DNA from: Maribacter antarcticus DSM 21422
GTDB lineage: Bacteria > Bacteroidota > Bacteroidia > Flavobacteriales > Flavobacteriaceae
Assembly (NCBI RefSeq): GCF_000621125.1
Contig: NZ_JHZC01000004.1
Coordinates: 186,001-250,000 of the forward strand
Direction: 5' to 3'
Length of the DNA stretch: 64,000 bases
Of the stretch, positions 17,759 to 26,229 are shown piece by piece. The position numbers were made by a program, and so were the translations under genes. Numbering within the stretch: the first letter of the stretch is position 1; every line of letters begins with the position of its first letter. The notes below the pieces were generated by a model. The model was not told the origin of the DNA. It saw nothing but the letters and a program-made list of their open reading frames with translations, and did no database searches.

Positions 17759-19132
17759 ATGAAGAAAACTGTTGTAATAAATGTTGTGGGACTCACGAAA
17801 CGACTCATTGGTGAGCATACCCCTTTTATTAAATCCTTTTTGGAAAAAGGACAAGCTACGTACATAAAACCAGTATTACCTGCGGTAACCTGTTCGGCAC
17901 AATCCACCTATTTGACAGGGAAATGGCCTTCGGAACATGGTATTGTTGGGAATGGATGGTATTTTAAGGAAGAATGTGAGGTCAAGTTTTGGCGTCAATC
18001 CAACCATTTGGTGCAACAGCCCAAAATATGGGATGCCCTAAAAATGAAAGATGCTAGTTTTACCTGTGCCAATCATTTTTGGTGGTATAATATGTATTCC
18101 ACCGCAGATTATAGCATTACGCCAAGGCCTAATTATTTAGCGGACGGTCGTAAAATTCCAGATATTTATTCCCAACCGGCCACCCTTAGGGATACCGTGC
18201 AAGGTTCTTTGGGACAGTTTCCCTTATTCGAGTTTTGGGGTCCAAAAACAACAATCAATTCTTCGCAATGGATAGCGAATGCAGCCATACAGACAGACGA
18301 GCTTCATGACCCTACATTGACCCTTATTTATTTGCCTCATCTAGATTATAACCTACAGCGCTGCGGGTTAGATTTTAGTGTTATTTCGAAGGATTTAAAC
18401 GAGATTGATGGCGTGGTACAGCAGCTCGTAAAACATTATGAAAAATCGGGGGCTAATATTACACTTCTGTCCGAGTACGGAATTACAAATGTAAACAGGC
18501 CGGTACATCTCAATAGGGTGCTGCGCAAAAACGGGTATTTAAGTATTCGAGTAGAAAGAGGTCTGGAGCTGTTGGACCCTGGTGTTAGTGATGCCTTTGC
18601 GGTGGCAGACCATCAAATAGCGCATATTTACGTTAAAAATAAAGCACATCTGGCCGATATCAAGAAATTAGTCAGTCAACAAGAAGGGGTAGAGCAAGTC
18701 TTATCTGGGGATGAGATTGATAAGAAACACTTACAGCACGAACGTTGTGGGGATTTGGTGGTGGTGGCCGATAGTGATTCTTGGTTTACTTATTATTTCT
18801 GGTTGGACGATACCAAGGCGCCCGATTATGCGCGTATGGTAGATATTCATAAAAAGCCTGGCTATGATCCTGTAGAAATGATGACTGATCCTAAGGATAA
18901 ACTGGTGATGGCAAAAGTGGTTGGGAAACTCCTGAAAAAGAAATTAGGTTTTAGAACCGTCATGAACATTATTCCAATAGATGCTAGCTTGATAAAAGGA
19001 TCGCATGGTAGAATTCCCGACGATATAGCGGATTATCCACTACTAATCAGCAATACTAACGCGGCAATTAAAGAGGGTATTATTGAAGCTGTGGATGTCT
19101 ATCAAATTATTGAAAATCAGGTTACAAATTAA
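17759..19132 (+). CDS. eboF: EboF: alkaline-phosphatase-superfamily (nucleotide pyrophosphatase-like) protein
   Basis: The 457-residue protein closes the ebo operon. The nucleophile segment PAVTCSAQSTYLTGKWPSEH (residues 40-59) is typical of nucleotide pyrophosphatase/phosphodiesterases, and LPHLDYNLQRCG (about 195) and KGSHGRIP (about 417) supply further metal ligands. Two canonical sites look changed: the first strand reads INVVGLTKRL without the usual aspartate, and the usual SDHG is SEYG in LLSEYGITNV. The enzyme may use an altered metal centre. No signal peptide is apparent. Confidence 0.88.
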   Translation: MKKTVVINVVGLTKRLIGEHTPFIKSFLEKGQATYIKPVLPAVTCSAQSTYLTGKWPSEHGIVGNGWYFKEECEVKFWRQSNHLVQQPKIWDALKMKDASFTCANHFWWYNMYSTADYSITPRPNYLADGRKIPDIYSQPATLRDTVQGSLGQFPLFEFWGPKTTINSSQWIANAAIQTDELHDPTLTLIYLPHLDYNLQRCGLDFSVISKDLNEIDGVVQQLVKHYEKSGANITLLSEYGITNVNRPVHLNRVLRKNGYLSIRVERGLELLDPGVSDAFAVADHQIAHIYVKNKAHLADIKKLVSQQEGVEQVLSGDEIDKKHLQHERCGDLVVVADSDSWFTYYFWLDDTKAPDYARMVDIHKKPGYDPVEMMTDPKDKLVMAKVVGKLLKKKLGFRTVMNIIPIDASLIKGSHGRIPDDIADYPLLISNTNAAIKEGIIEAVDVYQIIENQVTN

Positions 19133-19138
19133 ATTGGG

Positions 19139-19492
19139 ATGAACACGTTATTTAAGATAATCGGTTTTTTGTTTACGGGATTATTTGCTGTCGGAGCCGC
19201 GCTACAGTATAATGACACAGATTCCTTAGTTTGGATTATTATTTATATTGCTGCAGCCTCTATTTCTCTTCTTTTTGCCTTGGATAAGCTAACTATTCTA
19301 GTTCCTTTATTTGCTGGAATAGCTTGTTCTATAGGTTTTTTATATCTGTATCCTACTAATTTTCAAGGATTTGATTTAGATGATGGTGATATCAAATCAG
19401 TGGAGTTAGGCAGGGAAGCTTTTGGATTGTTGATTATCGCCTTGGTCTGTTTTCTTTATGCCATTAGGTTAAGGCTAAAATCAAAGGTCTAA
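19139..19492 (+). CDS. TMEM220-like small membrane protein
   Basis: The 117-residue protein has four hydrophobic segments (about residues 5-22, 30-46, 50-70 and 94-110) with QYNDTDSLVWIIIY between the first two, which is the signature of the transmembrane protein 220 family. Its function is unknown. It starts 6 bp after eboF, close enough for co-transcription with the ebo genes, and its end overlaps the end of convergent dnaX by 12 bp. Confidence 0.85.
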   Translation: MNTLFKIIGFLFTGLFAVGAALQYNDTDSLVWIIIYIAAASISLLFALDKLTILVPLFAGIACSIGFLYLYPTNFQGFDLDDGDIKSVELGREAFGLLIIALVCFLYAIRLRLKSKV

Positions 19493-21322
19493 GTCGAACT
19501 CTTTTCGCAGTAGGTCAATCGCTGGATTTTTTTCGCGTAATTTTTCGTATTTCTCTTCTGGTGTAAATGCGAATTTTTTAGCACTTTTTTCGTTAACTGA
19601 AATTTGAAGTTGTATGAAGTGATTATGGAGTTTCGCTCTCAAATACTCCATCAATTCATAATTTTCACGCTCTATTTCCTTTTTCATTGTATCGTTGGGC
19701 ATTTCAATACAAATGATAACATCATCCTTTAGTTTAGGAATATCTACACTTAAGTTAGAGGCCAATATTTTTTGACCCTTGGCGTCTATTTGGTTAACAA
19801 AATCGTTCCAATGTTGGAGCAAGGTCTCTAGGGTAAATGGAGTTTTGGGTAGGGCATCTTCGTCTATAACAACTTCTATTTTATTTAGCTCGTGTTGCTT
19901 TTTTGCCTTTAAGCTAGATATGGATAGGCCAGATACTCGTTTTGCCGGAATATTTATATTTAAGTTACCGCCATGGGAGTTTTCAGCTTCTTTTGGTGCT
20001 GAATTTTCTTCTGGTTGGGGAATGGTTGTAGCTTCTTTTTCAGCGGCTATAATTGGTTCGGATTTTACTTCTTCTGGTACTACTTCTTTTACCTGAATAG
20101 TTGAACTAGGTTCCGCAACCTGTTTTTCGGCAGCAGGTACGTGAGTCTTTTGATTTGTGGCAACTGCTTTTGGAGGGGTTGGAATATTTTGATAAAAAGC
20201 CGAAGGAGCAATAAAGTCGATGGTCTTATGCTGAAGTGCTAGAGATTCAGGATTTTTTTTTTCTCCATCAAAATCGATAGAGGCAAGTTTCATTAGTGTA
20301 AGCTCCACCAGCAATCGCTGGTTTTTACTTGTTTTATAGTTGAGGTCACACTCATTAGCCAAATCCAAGGCTCGTAACAAAAAACTGGAAGAGGTACGTT
20401 GCGACTGCTCTCTATAGCTCTTCTGTGCGGCTTCCCCTACTTCTAAGAGCGCTATCGTCTCCGGATGCTGACAGACCATCAAATCCCTAAAGTGAGATGC
20501 GAGTCCTGATATAAAATGGTGCCCATCAAAACCAAGCGCCAAGGTTTCGTTGAAAAGCATAAGTGCCTGAGGAATGTTGTGTTGTAGGATAAAATCTGTA
20601 ACCTTAAAATAGGTGTCGTAGTCGAGCACATTCAAGTTTTCGGTAACTGCTTTTCTGGTCAATTCTTTTCCAGAAAAACTTACAACACGGTCAAAAATGG
20701 AAAGAGCGTCGCGCATAGCGCCATCCGCTTTCTGTGCAATGATATGCAAGGCGTCTTCCTCAGCATTTATACCTTGGCTCTCCGCAATATACTTCAAGTA
20801 TTCTGCGGCATCCTTTACCGTTATCCGTTTAAAATCAAATATTTGACAGCGCGATAGAATGGTAGGGATAATTTTATGCTTTTCCGTAGTCGCCAAAATA
20901 AAAATGGCATGTTTTGGAGGCTCCTCCAAGGTTTTTAGAAATGCATTGAATGCATTTGTAGATAGCATATGTACTTCATCAATAATATAGACCTTATATT
21001 TACCTACTTGGGGTGGAATACGGACTTGATCAATCAATTCTCGTATTTGGTCTACTCCGTTGTTGGACGCTGCATCCAACTCAAAAATATTGAAAGCAAA
21101 ATCCTCATCAGGACTTTCGGTACCATCAGAATTTATTTGCTTGGCTAATATTCTAGCGCAGGTTGTTTTTCCAACACCTCTCGGGCCACAAAATAAAAGA
21201 GCCTGCGCCAAGTGGTCATTATTGATTGCATTTTGAAGTGTATTTGTAATGGATTGTTGCCCAACAACATCCTTGAATGTCTGGGGTCTGTACTTCCGTG
21301 CCGATACAATAAATGGTTCCAA
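19481..21322 (-). CDS. dnaX: DNA polymerase III subunits gamma and tau
   Basis: The 613-residue clamp-loader ATPase starts FIVSARKYRPQTFKDVVGQQ, has Walker A CGPRGVGKTTCARILA, DEVHMLSTNAFNAFLKTLEE and a proline/glutamate-rich linker before the tau C-terminal part. I choose TTG at 21322, which gives the family N-terminus MEPFIVSARKYRP. The ATG at 21412 would add 30 unrelated residues and would start upstream of a good minus-strand promoter box at 21346-21353. A zinc-binding cysteine cluster typical of proteobacterial DnaX is not seen. Confidence 0.95.
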   Translation of the reverse strand: MEPFIVSARKYRPQTFKDVVGQQSITNTLQNAINNDHLAQALLFCGPRGVGKTTCARILAKQINSDGTESPDEDFAFNIFELDAASNNGVDQIRELIDQVRIPPQVGKYKVYIIDEVHMLSTNAFNAFLKTLEEPPKHAIFILATTEKHKIIPTILSRCQIFDFKRITVKDAAEYLKYIAESQGINAEEDALHIIAQKADGAMRDALSIFDRVVSFSGKELTRKAVTENLNVLDYDTYFKVTDFILQHNIPQALMLFNETLALGFDGHHFISGLASHFRDLMVCQHPETIALLEVGEAAQKSYREQSQRTSSSFLLRALDLANECDLNYKTSKNQRLLVELTLMKLASIDFDGEKKNPESLALQHKTIDFIAPSAFYQNIPTPPKAVATNQKTHVPAAEKQVAEPSSTIQVKEVVPEEVKSEPIIAAEKEATTIPQPEENSAPKEAENSHGGNLNINIPAKRVSGLSISSLKAKKQHELNKIEVVIDEDALPKTPFTLETLLQHWNDFVNQIDAKGQKILASNLSVDIPKLKDDVIICIEMPNDTMKKEIERENYELMEYLRAKLHNHFIQLQISVNEKSAKKFAFTPEEKYEKLREKNPAIDLLRKEFDLDL

Positions 21323-21345
21323 ATTTGGTGAATTAAACGCCGTTA

Positions 21346-21353
21346 CAAATATA
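21346..21353 (-). promoter_or_regulatory. Putative -7 box for dnaX
   Basis: CAAATATA on the plus strand reads TATATTTG on the minus strand, an exact TANNTTTG match. Transcription would start near 21340, about 18 nt before the TTG start of dnaX, and downstream of the alternative ATG. This supports the TTG start. Confidence 0.5.
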
Positions 21354-21418
21354 AAAATAGGAGGGTATTCTTTATCGAAATTAAAAGACAGATCATCTTT
21401 AGTTATCAACAATTGCAG

Positions 21419-21426
21419 TACATTTG
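21419..21426 (+). promoter_or_regulatory. Promoter -7 box of the RNase P RNA gene
   Basis: TACATTTG matches TANNTTTG exactly. The predicted transcription start, 5-7 nt downstream, falls at 21431-21433. The outer helix P1 of the RNase P RNA begins at 21432, so promoter and RNA end agree. The minus-33 region is only a weak match (CTTTAG near 21397). Confidence 0.6.
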
Positions 21427-21429
21427 CCC

Positions 21430-21766
21430 ATAGCAGGCCACCTTATCGCTTCCTGCTGAACTTGTTTCAGTAGGAAGAGGAAAGTCCGGACACCATAATG
21501 CAGTATAGCGGGTAACGCCCGTCCGCCGTCAGGTGAGGACAAGTGCAACAGAAAGCAAGTACAGTTCGGCTGTAGTGAAACCAGGTAAACTCTATACGGT
21601 GAAACGTCATGTAAACCGGTGTCCCGATAGCAATCGGGAAAGGGCTGCACGCCCGAGCCGAAGGGTAGGCGGTTAGAGCCTTTGGGCAACCACTGGCCTA
21701 GATAAATGATAAGGCGTCTCTGAACCTAGTTCAGAGTAAACAGAATCCGGCTTACGGCCTGCTTTT
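21430..21766 (+). ncRNA. rnpB: RNase P RNA, bacterial class A
   Basis: This is the catalytic RNA that removes the 5' leader from tRNA precursors. The conserved core GAGGAAAGTCCGGACACC lies at 21477-21494, and ACAGAAA follows near 21548. The 3' conserved region AACAGAATCCGGCTTAC lies near 21740. The terminal helix P1 pairs AGCAGGCC (21432-21439) with GGCCTGCT (21756-21763), and a run of T follows as terminator. Length is about 335 nt, normal for Bacteroidota. It is divergent from dnaX. Confidence 0.96.
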
Positions 21767-22144
21767 TTATTCAGATAGTGAGATTTAGATTTGTGGTATC
21801 GAATTAACCCTCAGAGAATGCGAAGGGTCTTTTCTTTCTTAATGTTTATTTTTTTACTTCATAACCCATAGTTACGCAATCGAATCTTCCGATGTAGGCA
21901 GGGTAATCCTGACTGAAACAACTGTAGTTTCTTCCTAGCTTTTCATATCAATTTGCAAAGCCTATTTTAATATTTCCTCAAGCGGAAGTCGGTTGTATGA
22001 CTTATCTGCCTAGGTTGAAGTTTATGCTATCAAAATAATTTCAATTTTATACATTAAAATAATTAATGGTTTTCATCAAAAACATAAATAATAATAAATG
22101 AATTAAAATATTCAAATTTACACCGCAAACAAATTCATCCAACT
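21767..22144. other. 378-bp intergenic region upstream of icd
   Basis: The stretch is AT-rich and holds no frame I can support. It must contain the icd promoter, but I find no exact TANNTTTG box close to the start; the nearest resemblance is ATTTACAC around 22113. No hairpin beyond the RNase P terminator is evident. Confidence 0.5.
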
Positions 22145-23656
22145 ATGAAAACTGATGTATTACGTGAAAAGTCTCAGAAAACTTTAAATAACAAAGCGGT
22201 AAAGATAGCTGTAGCCAAAGGAGACGGGATAGGTCCTGAAATTATGGACGCTACTTTAAAAATCTTAAATGCTGCCGGTGCGAATATAGAGCCTGAGTAT
22301 GTAGAACTTGGGGAACAAGTATATCTTTCTGGTAATTCTACGGGAATTGCGAAAGAGACTTGGGAGGTTATCAATAGGAATAAACTGATATTAAAAGCAC
22401 CCATCACCACACCTCAAGGTAAAGGATATAAAAGCCTAAATGTCACGCTTAGAAAATCCCTTGGTTTATTTGCCAATGTTAGGCCAGTAAGTGCTTTATA
22501 CCCTTATGTGCAAACCCATTTTCCTAATATGGATGTTGTGGTCATCAGAGAAAACGAGGAAGATTTATATGCGGGTATAGAGCATCAACAAACTCAGGAT
22601 GTGGTACAATGCTTAAAATTGATTACCAGACCAGGCTGTGAAAAAATTGTACGTTATGCTTTTGAATACGCCAGAGTTTATGGTCGTAAAAAAGTGACTT
22701 GTATGGTCAAGGATAATATTATGAAACTTACTGACGGTCTCTTTCATCAGGTTTTTGATGAAATTGCTTCGGAGTATCCAGAAATAACGAGCGATGCTCA
22801 AATTATTGATATTGGTGCAGCACGTTTAGCGGCTAATCCAGAAAATTATGATGTTGTGGTTACTTCTAACTTGTATGGAGATATCATTTCTGATATTGTT
22901 GCGGAAATCGCAGGTTCTGTAGGAATGGCAGGTTCTGCGAATATTGGCACTAACGTGGCCATGTTCGAAGCAATTCACGGGTCTGCTCCAGACATTTCGG
23001 GTAAGAATATGGCAAATCCGTCTGGGTTAATAAACGCCTCTATTTCCATGCTTGCTCATGTGGGTCAAGCACCGATTGGTGATAAAATAAAGAATGCTTG
23101 GTTGGCTACTATCGAAGCCGGATACCACACTGCGGATATTTATAATGAAAAAAATAGTAAGAAAAAGGTAACGACCTCCGAGTTTGCAGATGCCGTTATT
23201 GCTAAGTTGGGTCAAACACCTCATAAACTTCCTACAAGCAATATGGCCGAGGGGACAGGTACCATAACAATTCCAACTTATAAGAGAAGAGTAGAAAAGA
23301 AAATATTATTGGGTGTGGATATTTTTATAGATTGGAAAGGGTCTGACCCAGAGGAAATAGGGCAAGCATTATCCAGCTTGGATGCTTTTAAATTAAAGCT
23401 CAAAATGATTACCAATAGAGGTGTTAAAGTATTTCCAAGTGGTATGAAAGAGACCTACTGTACGGATCATTGGAGGTGTAGGTTCGTTTCAAAAGATACC
23501 CAAGTAGATGCACAACCTGTCTACTCCCCTGTTGATTATGATCAAGTAGTGGCCTTATTATCCAAATTGTACGATGAGGGTTTTGATGTGATTAAAACAG
23601 AAAACCTCTACGAATTTGATGGTAAAAGAGCTTTTTCCTTAGGACAGGGAGAATAA
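22145..23656 (+). CDS. icd: NADP-dependent isocitrate dehydrogenase (long form)
   Basis: The 503-residue enzyme converts isocitrate to 2-oxoglutarate in the citric acid cycle. Landmarks are AKGDGIGPEIMDATL (residues 24-38), the substrate loop LNVTLRKSLGLFANVRP (about 100), VIRENEEDLYAGIEH (about 138), NLYGDIISDIVAEIAGSVGM (about 238) and HGSAPDISGKNMANP (about 279). A C-terminal extension of about 120 residues after the canonical core marks the longer homodimeric form found in some bacteria. It is monocistronic and ends at a strong terminator. Confidence 0.93.
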   Translation: MKTDVLREKSQKTLNNKAVKIAVAKGDGIGPEIMDATLKILNAAGANIEPEYVELGEQVYLSGNSTGIAKETWEVINRNKLILKAPITTPQGKGYKSLNVTLRKSLGLFANVRPVSALYPYVQTHFPNMDVVVIRENEEDLYAGIEHQQTQDVVQCLKLITRPGCEKIVRYAFEYARVYGRKKVTCMVKDNIMKLTDGLFHQVFDEIASEYPEITSDAQIIDIGAARLAANPENYDVVVTSNLYGDIISDIVAEIAGSVGMAGSANIGTNVAMFEAIHGSAPDISGKNMANPSGLINASISMLAHVGQAPIGDKIKNAWLATIEAGYHTADIYNEKNSKKKVTTSEFADAVIAKLGQTPHKLPTSNMAEGTGTITIPTYKRRVEKKILLGVDIFIDWKGSDPEEIGQALSSLDAFKLKLKMITNRGVKVFPSGMKETYCTDHWRCRFVSKDTQVDAQPVYSPVDYDQVVALLSKLYDEGFDVIKTENLYEFDGKRAFSLGQGE

Positions 23657-23694
23657 AAGTATGCCTATAAAGTTTTAGTTTGTTAGTGTTAGTT

Positions 23695-23723
23695 AAAAAT
23701 CCACGTGGAGACGTGGATTTTTT
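23695..23723 (+). terminator. Intrinsic terminator of icd
   Basis: ATCCACG (23699-23705) pairs with CGTGGAT (23712-23718) across a six-base loop, preceded by A residues and followed by a run of T. It lies about 40 bp after the icd stop. Confidence 0.85.
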
Positions 23724-23794
23724 GTTGCTTTAGATTTGATAAGAAGAACCTTTGTCTTTGCTCATTGTACAATTATGTCAAACCATAGGTGGAG

Positions 23795-24337
23795 TTAAAA
23801 ACTATTTTGGGCCACTTTTCCGTTTACACCCTTAAAAAAAGCTTCGTATATTTTAAAATCAGCTTCTTGGTCGGTGGTAGGGGAATGGGGTTGCGAAACT
23901 TTTATTTGTTTCTTTCCGTAATCGAAAGCTACCATGACTACAGGCACTTTTGCTGCTCTTGCGATAAAATAAAATCCGGTTTTCCATTGACTTACTTTTT
24001 TTCGCGTACCTTCTGGGGAGAGGGAAAGTCTAAACTTGTCCTTTTCGCTAAAGACCTTTGTAATGGCAGACACGGTATCATTTGTTTTACTTCGGTCTAT
24101 AGGTGTCCCTCCTGTCCATTTAAAAAACCAACCGAACGGCGAATCAAAAAGGCTTTTCTTTCCTATGTAATTAATTTCCTCTTTCCATACATTACGTACG
24201 AGTATGCCCAATAAAAAATCCCACCAACTTGTATGTGGCACTACAATGATGACACACTTCTTAACATGAGAGGGAAAATCGCCAACTAGGGACCATTTTA
24301 GCACTTTAAAGTATATAAATTTAGCTACGCTATGCAT
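23795..24337 (-). CDS. 1-acyl-glycerol-3-phosphate acyltransferase-like protein
   Basis: The 180-residue protein belongs to the PlsC-type acyltransferases. The catalytic HxxxxD motif is PHTSWWDF (about residues 34-41), followed by GGTPIDRSK (about 75) and the substrate-binding SPEGTRKK (about 107). It is shorter than housekeeping PlsC (about 240 residues) and belongs to the compact Bacteroidota group whose acyl acceptor is not defined. It is transcribed leftward 56 bp downstream of the kdnB-like gene, possibly in the same transcript. Confidence 0.85.
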   Translation of the reverse strand: MHSVAKFIYFKVLKWSLVGDFPSHVKKCVIIVVPHTSWWDFLLGILVRNVWKEEINYIGKKSLFDSPFGWFFKWTGGTPIDRSKTNDTVSAITKVFSEKDKFRLSLSPEGTRKKVSQWKTGFYFIARAAKVPVVMVAFDYGKKQIKVSQPHSPTTDQEADFKIYEAFFKGVNGKVAQNSF

Positions 24338-24393
24338 GCAGTATGTTTTATTATAAGCTTTGGTGTGCTCATATTTTTATAACGAAGGGGACC

Positions 24394-25521
24394 CTATATT
24401 TTTTTATAAATCGATGTAAGCTTTTCTGGAGTGATAACAGCTCTCCAGTTTTGTCCTAAGGCGTTTTCCCATAAGGGCTCCATTCCCAAAGCTATAGCAA
24501 CCATTTTGTCAAATTCGCAGTCTGTAAGGTGCTGGCAAATGCCTGTTGGCAAGGTAATCTCATGTTTTTCTATCATTTTGTTAAAAAGCCTAACGCCATC
24601 AGGGTAAAACTCTTGCAGATGTTGAAATACCAAACAATTACCAATACCATGTTTTACACCTAAAAGAAACCCTAACCCGTAACTGAGTGCATGGGCTACT
24701 CCTACTTGCGAGTAGGCTATACTCATACCTCCATGCCAAGAAGCCATCATCAATTTATCTCTAGATTCACCTTCTGGGATATCGCTAAGGAAAACCTCTT
24801 TACAAAGTTCCAACGCTTTTTCACCATAACTTTGGCTAAAAGCATTTAGAAAAGTGCCCTCTAGTGATTCTATACAATGAATAAAACAATCCATTCCTGT
24901 ATAAAACCATTGTTCTTTTGAGACGCCTTTGGTTAGTTCAGGGTCTAGTATTACTTGGTCGAACGTCGTGAAATCAGAATTTATACCTAGTTTTTTATCG
25001 GGACCTAAAAGGACTGTGGTTCTGGATACTTCTGCTCCTGTTCCGCTTATTGTGGGTATACCAACATGGTAAATTGCTTTTTTATGTACCATATCCCATC
25101 CCTGATACGCTGCCGCGCTGCCCTCGTTGGTCAAAAGGATTGCCACGGCCTTGGAAAGGTCTAAAAGAGTGCCGCCACCGATACCTACTATGCCAGAAGG
25201 TAGTTCTTGGAAGTTATCCTTAATCATGGTTACTAGGGCATCTACCTGAAATGTGCTAGGTTCTTCATCTGCAGAAACGAAAATAAGTTGATCGCAGAAT
25301 ATAGTAGGAATGCGTTGTGCAAGTTCGGCTCCTTCAAAAACGTCATCTACCAGATATACAACAGGAGCCTCTGAGTGTTTTCTTTTAGGCATTAATATAT
25401 CCCCCAATTGGTCAAAGCTTCCCTTACCAAAAACTACCCGGGGAACCATGGGGAAATTACGGTACTTTTCTGATGATTTAGTAGGTATGTTCTTCAATCT
25501 TCTTTCTTTTTTAATCTCCAT
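24394..25521 (-). CDS. kdnB: KdnB-like iron-containing alcohol dehydrogenase
   Basis: The 375-residue protein is an iron-dependent alcohol dehydrogenase. The NAD-binding GIGGGTLLDLSKAVA (about 116), PTISGTGAEVSRT (about 155) and metal-binding GMDCFIHCIESLEG (about 209) and GVAHALSYGLGFLLGVKHGIGN (about 274) are all present. It resembles KdnB of Shewanella, which oxidises C8 of Kdo before amination to Kdo8N. Location 9 bp after a HAD gene and just past kdsB supports a Kdo-related role. The partner aminotransferase kdnA is not seen next to it, so the specific assignment is tentative. Confidence 0.78.
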   Translation of the reverse strand: MEIKKERRLKNIPTKSSEKYRNFPMVPRVVFGKGSFDQLGDILMPKRKHSEAPVVYLVDDVFEGAELAQRIPTIFCDQLIFVSADEEPSTFQVDALVTMIKDNFQELPSGIVGIGGGTLLDLSKAVAILLTNEGSAAAYQGWDMVHKKAIYHVGIPTISGTGAEVSRTTVLLGPDKKLGINSDFTTFDQVILDPELTKGVSKEQWFYTGMDCFIHCIESLEGTFLNAFSQSYGEKALELCKEVFLSDIPEGESRDKLMMASWHGGMSIAYSQVGVAHALSYGLGFLLGVKHGIGNCLVFQHLQEFYPDGVRLFNKMIEKHEITLPTGICQHLTDCEFDKMVAIALGMEPLWENALGQNWRAVITPEKLTSIYKKI

Positions 25522-25530
25522 TATAATACG

Positions 25531-26229
25531 TTATAGATAAGCTAGTACGTCTGTTAACTTCTGAACAGTGATGTATCCAGAATTCTTTTTTGGGGCACGT
25601 ACTTCCTCATGTTTCCATGTAGTATGAAAAGGTACGTGAACTGCACTAGCACCAATATTTACCAAAGGTAATACGTCCGATTTTAAAGAATTGCCTATCA
25701 TCAAAAATTCATTCGGAGAAATTTCTAGATGTTCTAGCAGGTCTTTGTAATTCTTTTCCTTCTTATCGCTCAATACTTCTACGTGATGAAAATAATCAGA
25801 TAGGTTAGAACGGTCCAGTTTACGTTCTTGGTCTAGCAGGTCACCTTTGGTAAGGACAATCAATCGATACTTGCCCTTTAATTGCTCCAGTACGGCTTCT
25901 ACATCTTCCAAAATATCCACAGGATGGGCAATCATCTGTTTTCCGATATCTAATAGTTTTAGTAGTGTTGCCTGTGGAATTTCATTGTTAGATAGCTCCA
26001 ACGCCGACTCTATCATGGATAGCATAAAACCCTTAATGCCATACCCGTATAGCGCTAGGTTTTTCATCTCCATTTTAAACAGCTCCTGATCTATCTTATT
26101 TTTGGTTTCATAAGGCTCCAAAAGTGTTGCAAATTGTTCTTCTGCCTCTCTGAAATAGGTTTCGTTTACCCAAAGGGTGTCATCTGCATCGAAACCGATT
26201 ACTTTTATTTCTTTAAAAGCTATCTCCAT
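25531..26229 (-). CDS. HAD-superfamily hydrolase
   Basis: The 232-residue protein has all four HAD motifs: GFDADDTLW (residues 12-20, nucleophile DxD), VLTKGD (about 124), a lysine in DKKEKNYKD (about 153) and [11 protein letters not shown] (about 177). It is probably a soluble sugar or nucleotide phosphatase. It overlaps kdsB by 10 bp and is followed by the kdnB-like gene, so a Kdo-8-phosphate or related phosphatase step is possible, though KdsC proteins are usually shorter and lack this cap domain. Confidence 0.88.
   Translation of the reverse strand: MEIAFKEIKVIGFDADDTLWVNETYFREAEEQFATLLEPYETKNKIDQELFKMEMKNLALYGYGIKGFMLSMIESALELSNNEIPQATLLKLLDIGKQMIAHPVDILEDVEAVLEQLKGKYRLIVLTKGDLLDQERKLDRSNLSDYFHHVEVLSDKKEKNYKDLLEHLEISPNEFLMIGNSLKSDVLPLVNIGASAVHVPFHTTWKHEEVRAPKKNSGYITVQKLTDVLAYL

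Noticed and set aside
21323..21412. ATG-started 30-residue extension of DnaX
   Set aside because: It is upstream of a minus-strand promoter box, lacks family similarity and runs up to the RNase P RNA control region; TTG at 21322 gives the expected N-terminus.
21399..21689. A 96-codon minus-strand frame across the RNase P RNA
   Set aside because: The region is the structured catalytic RNA on the plus strand; the frame is chance.
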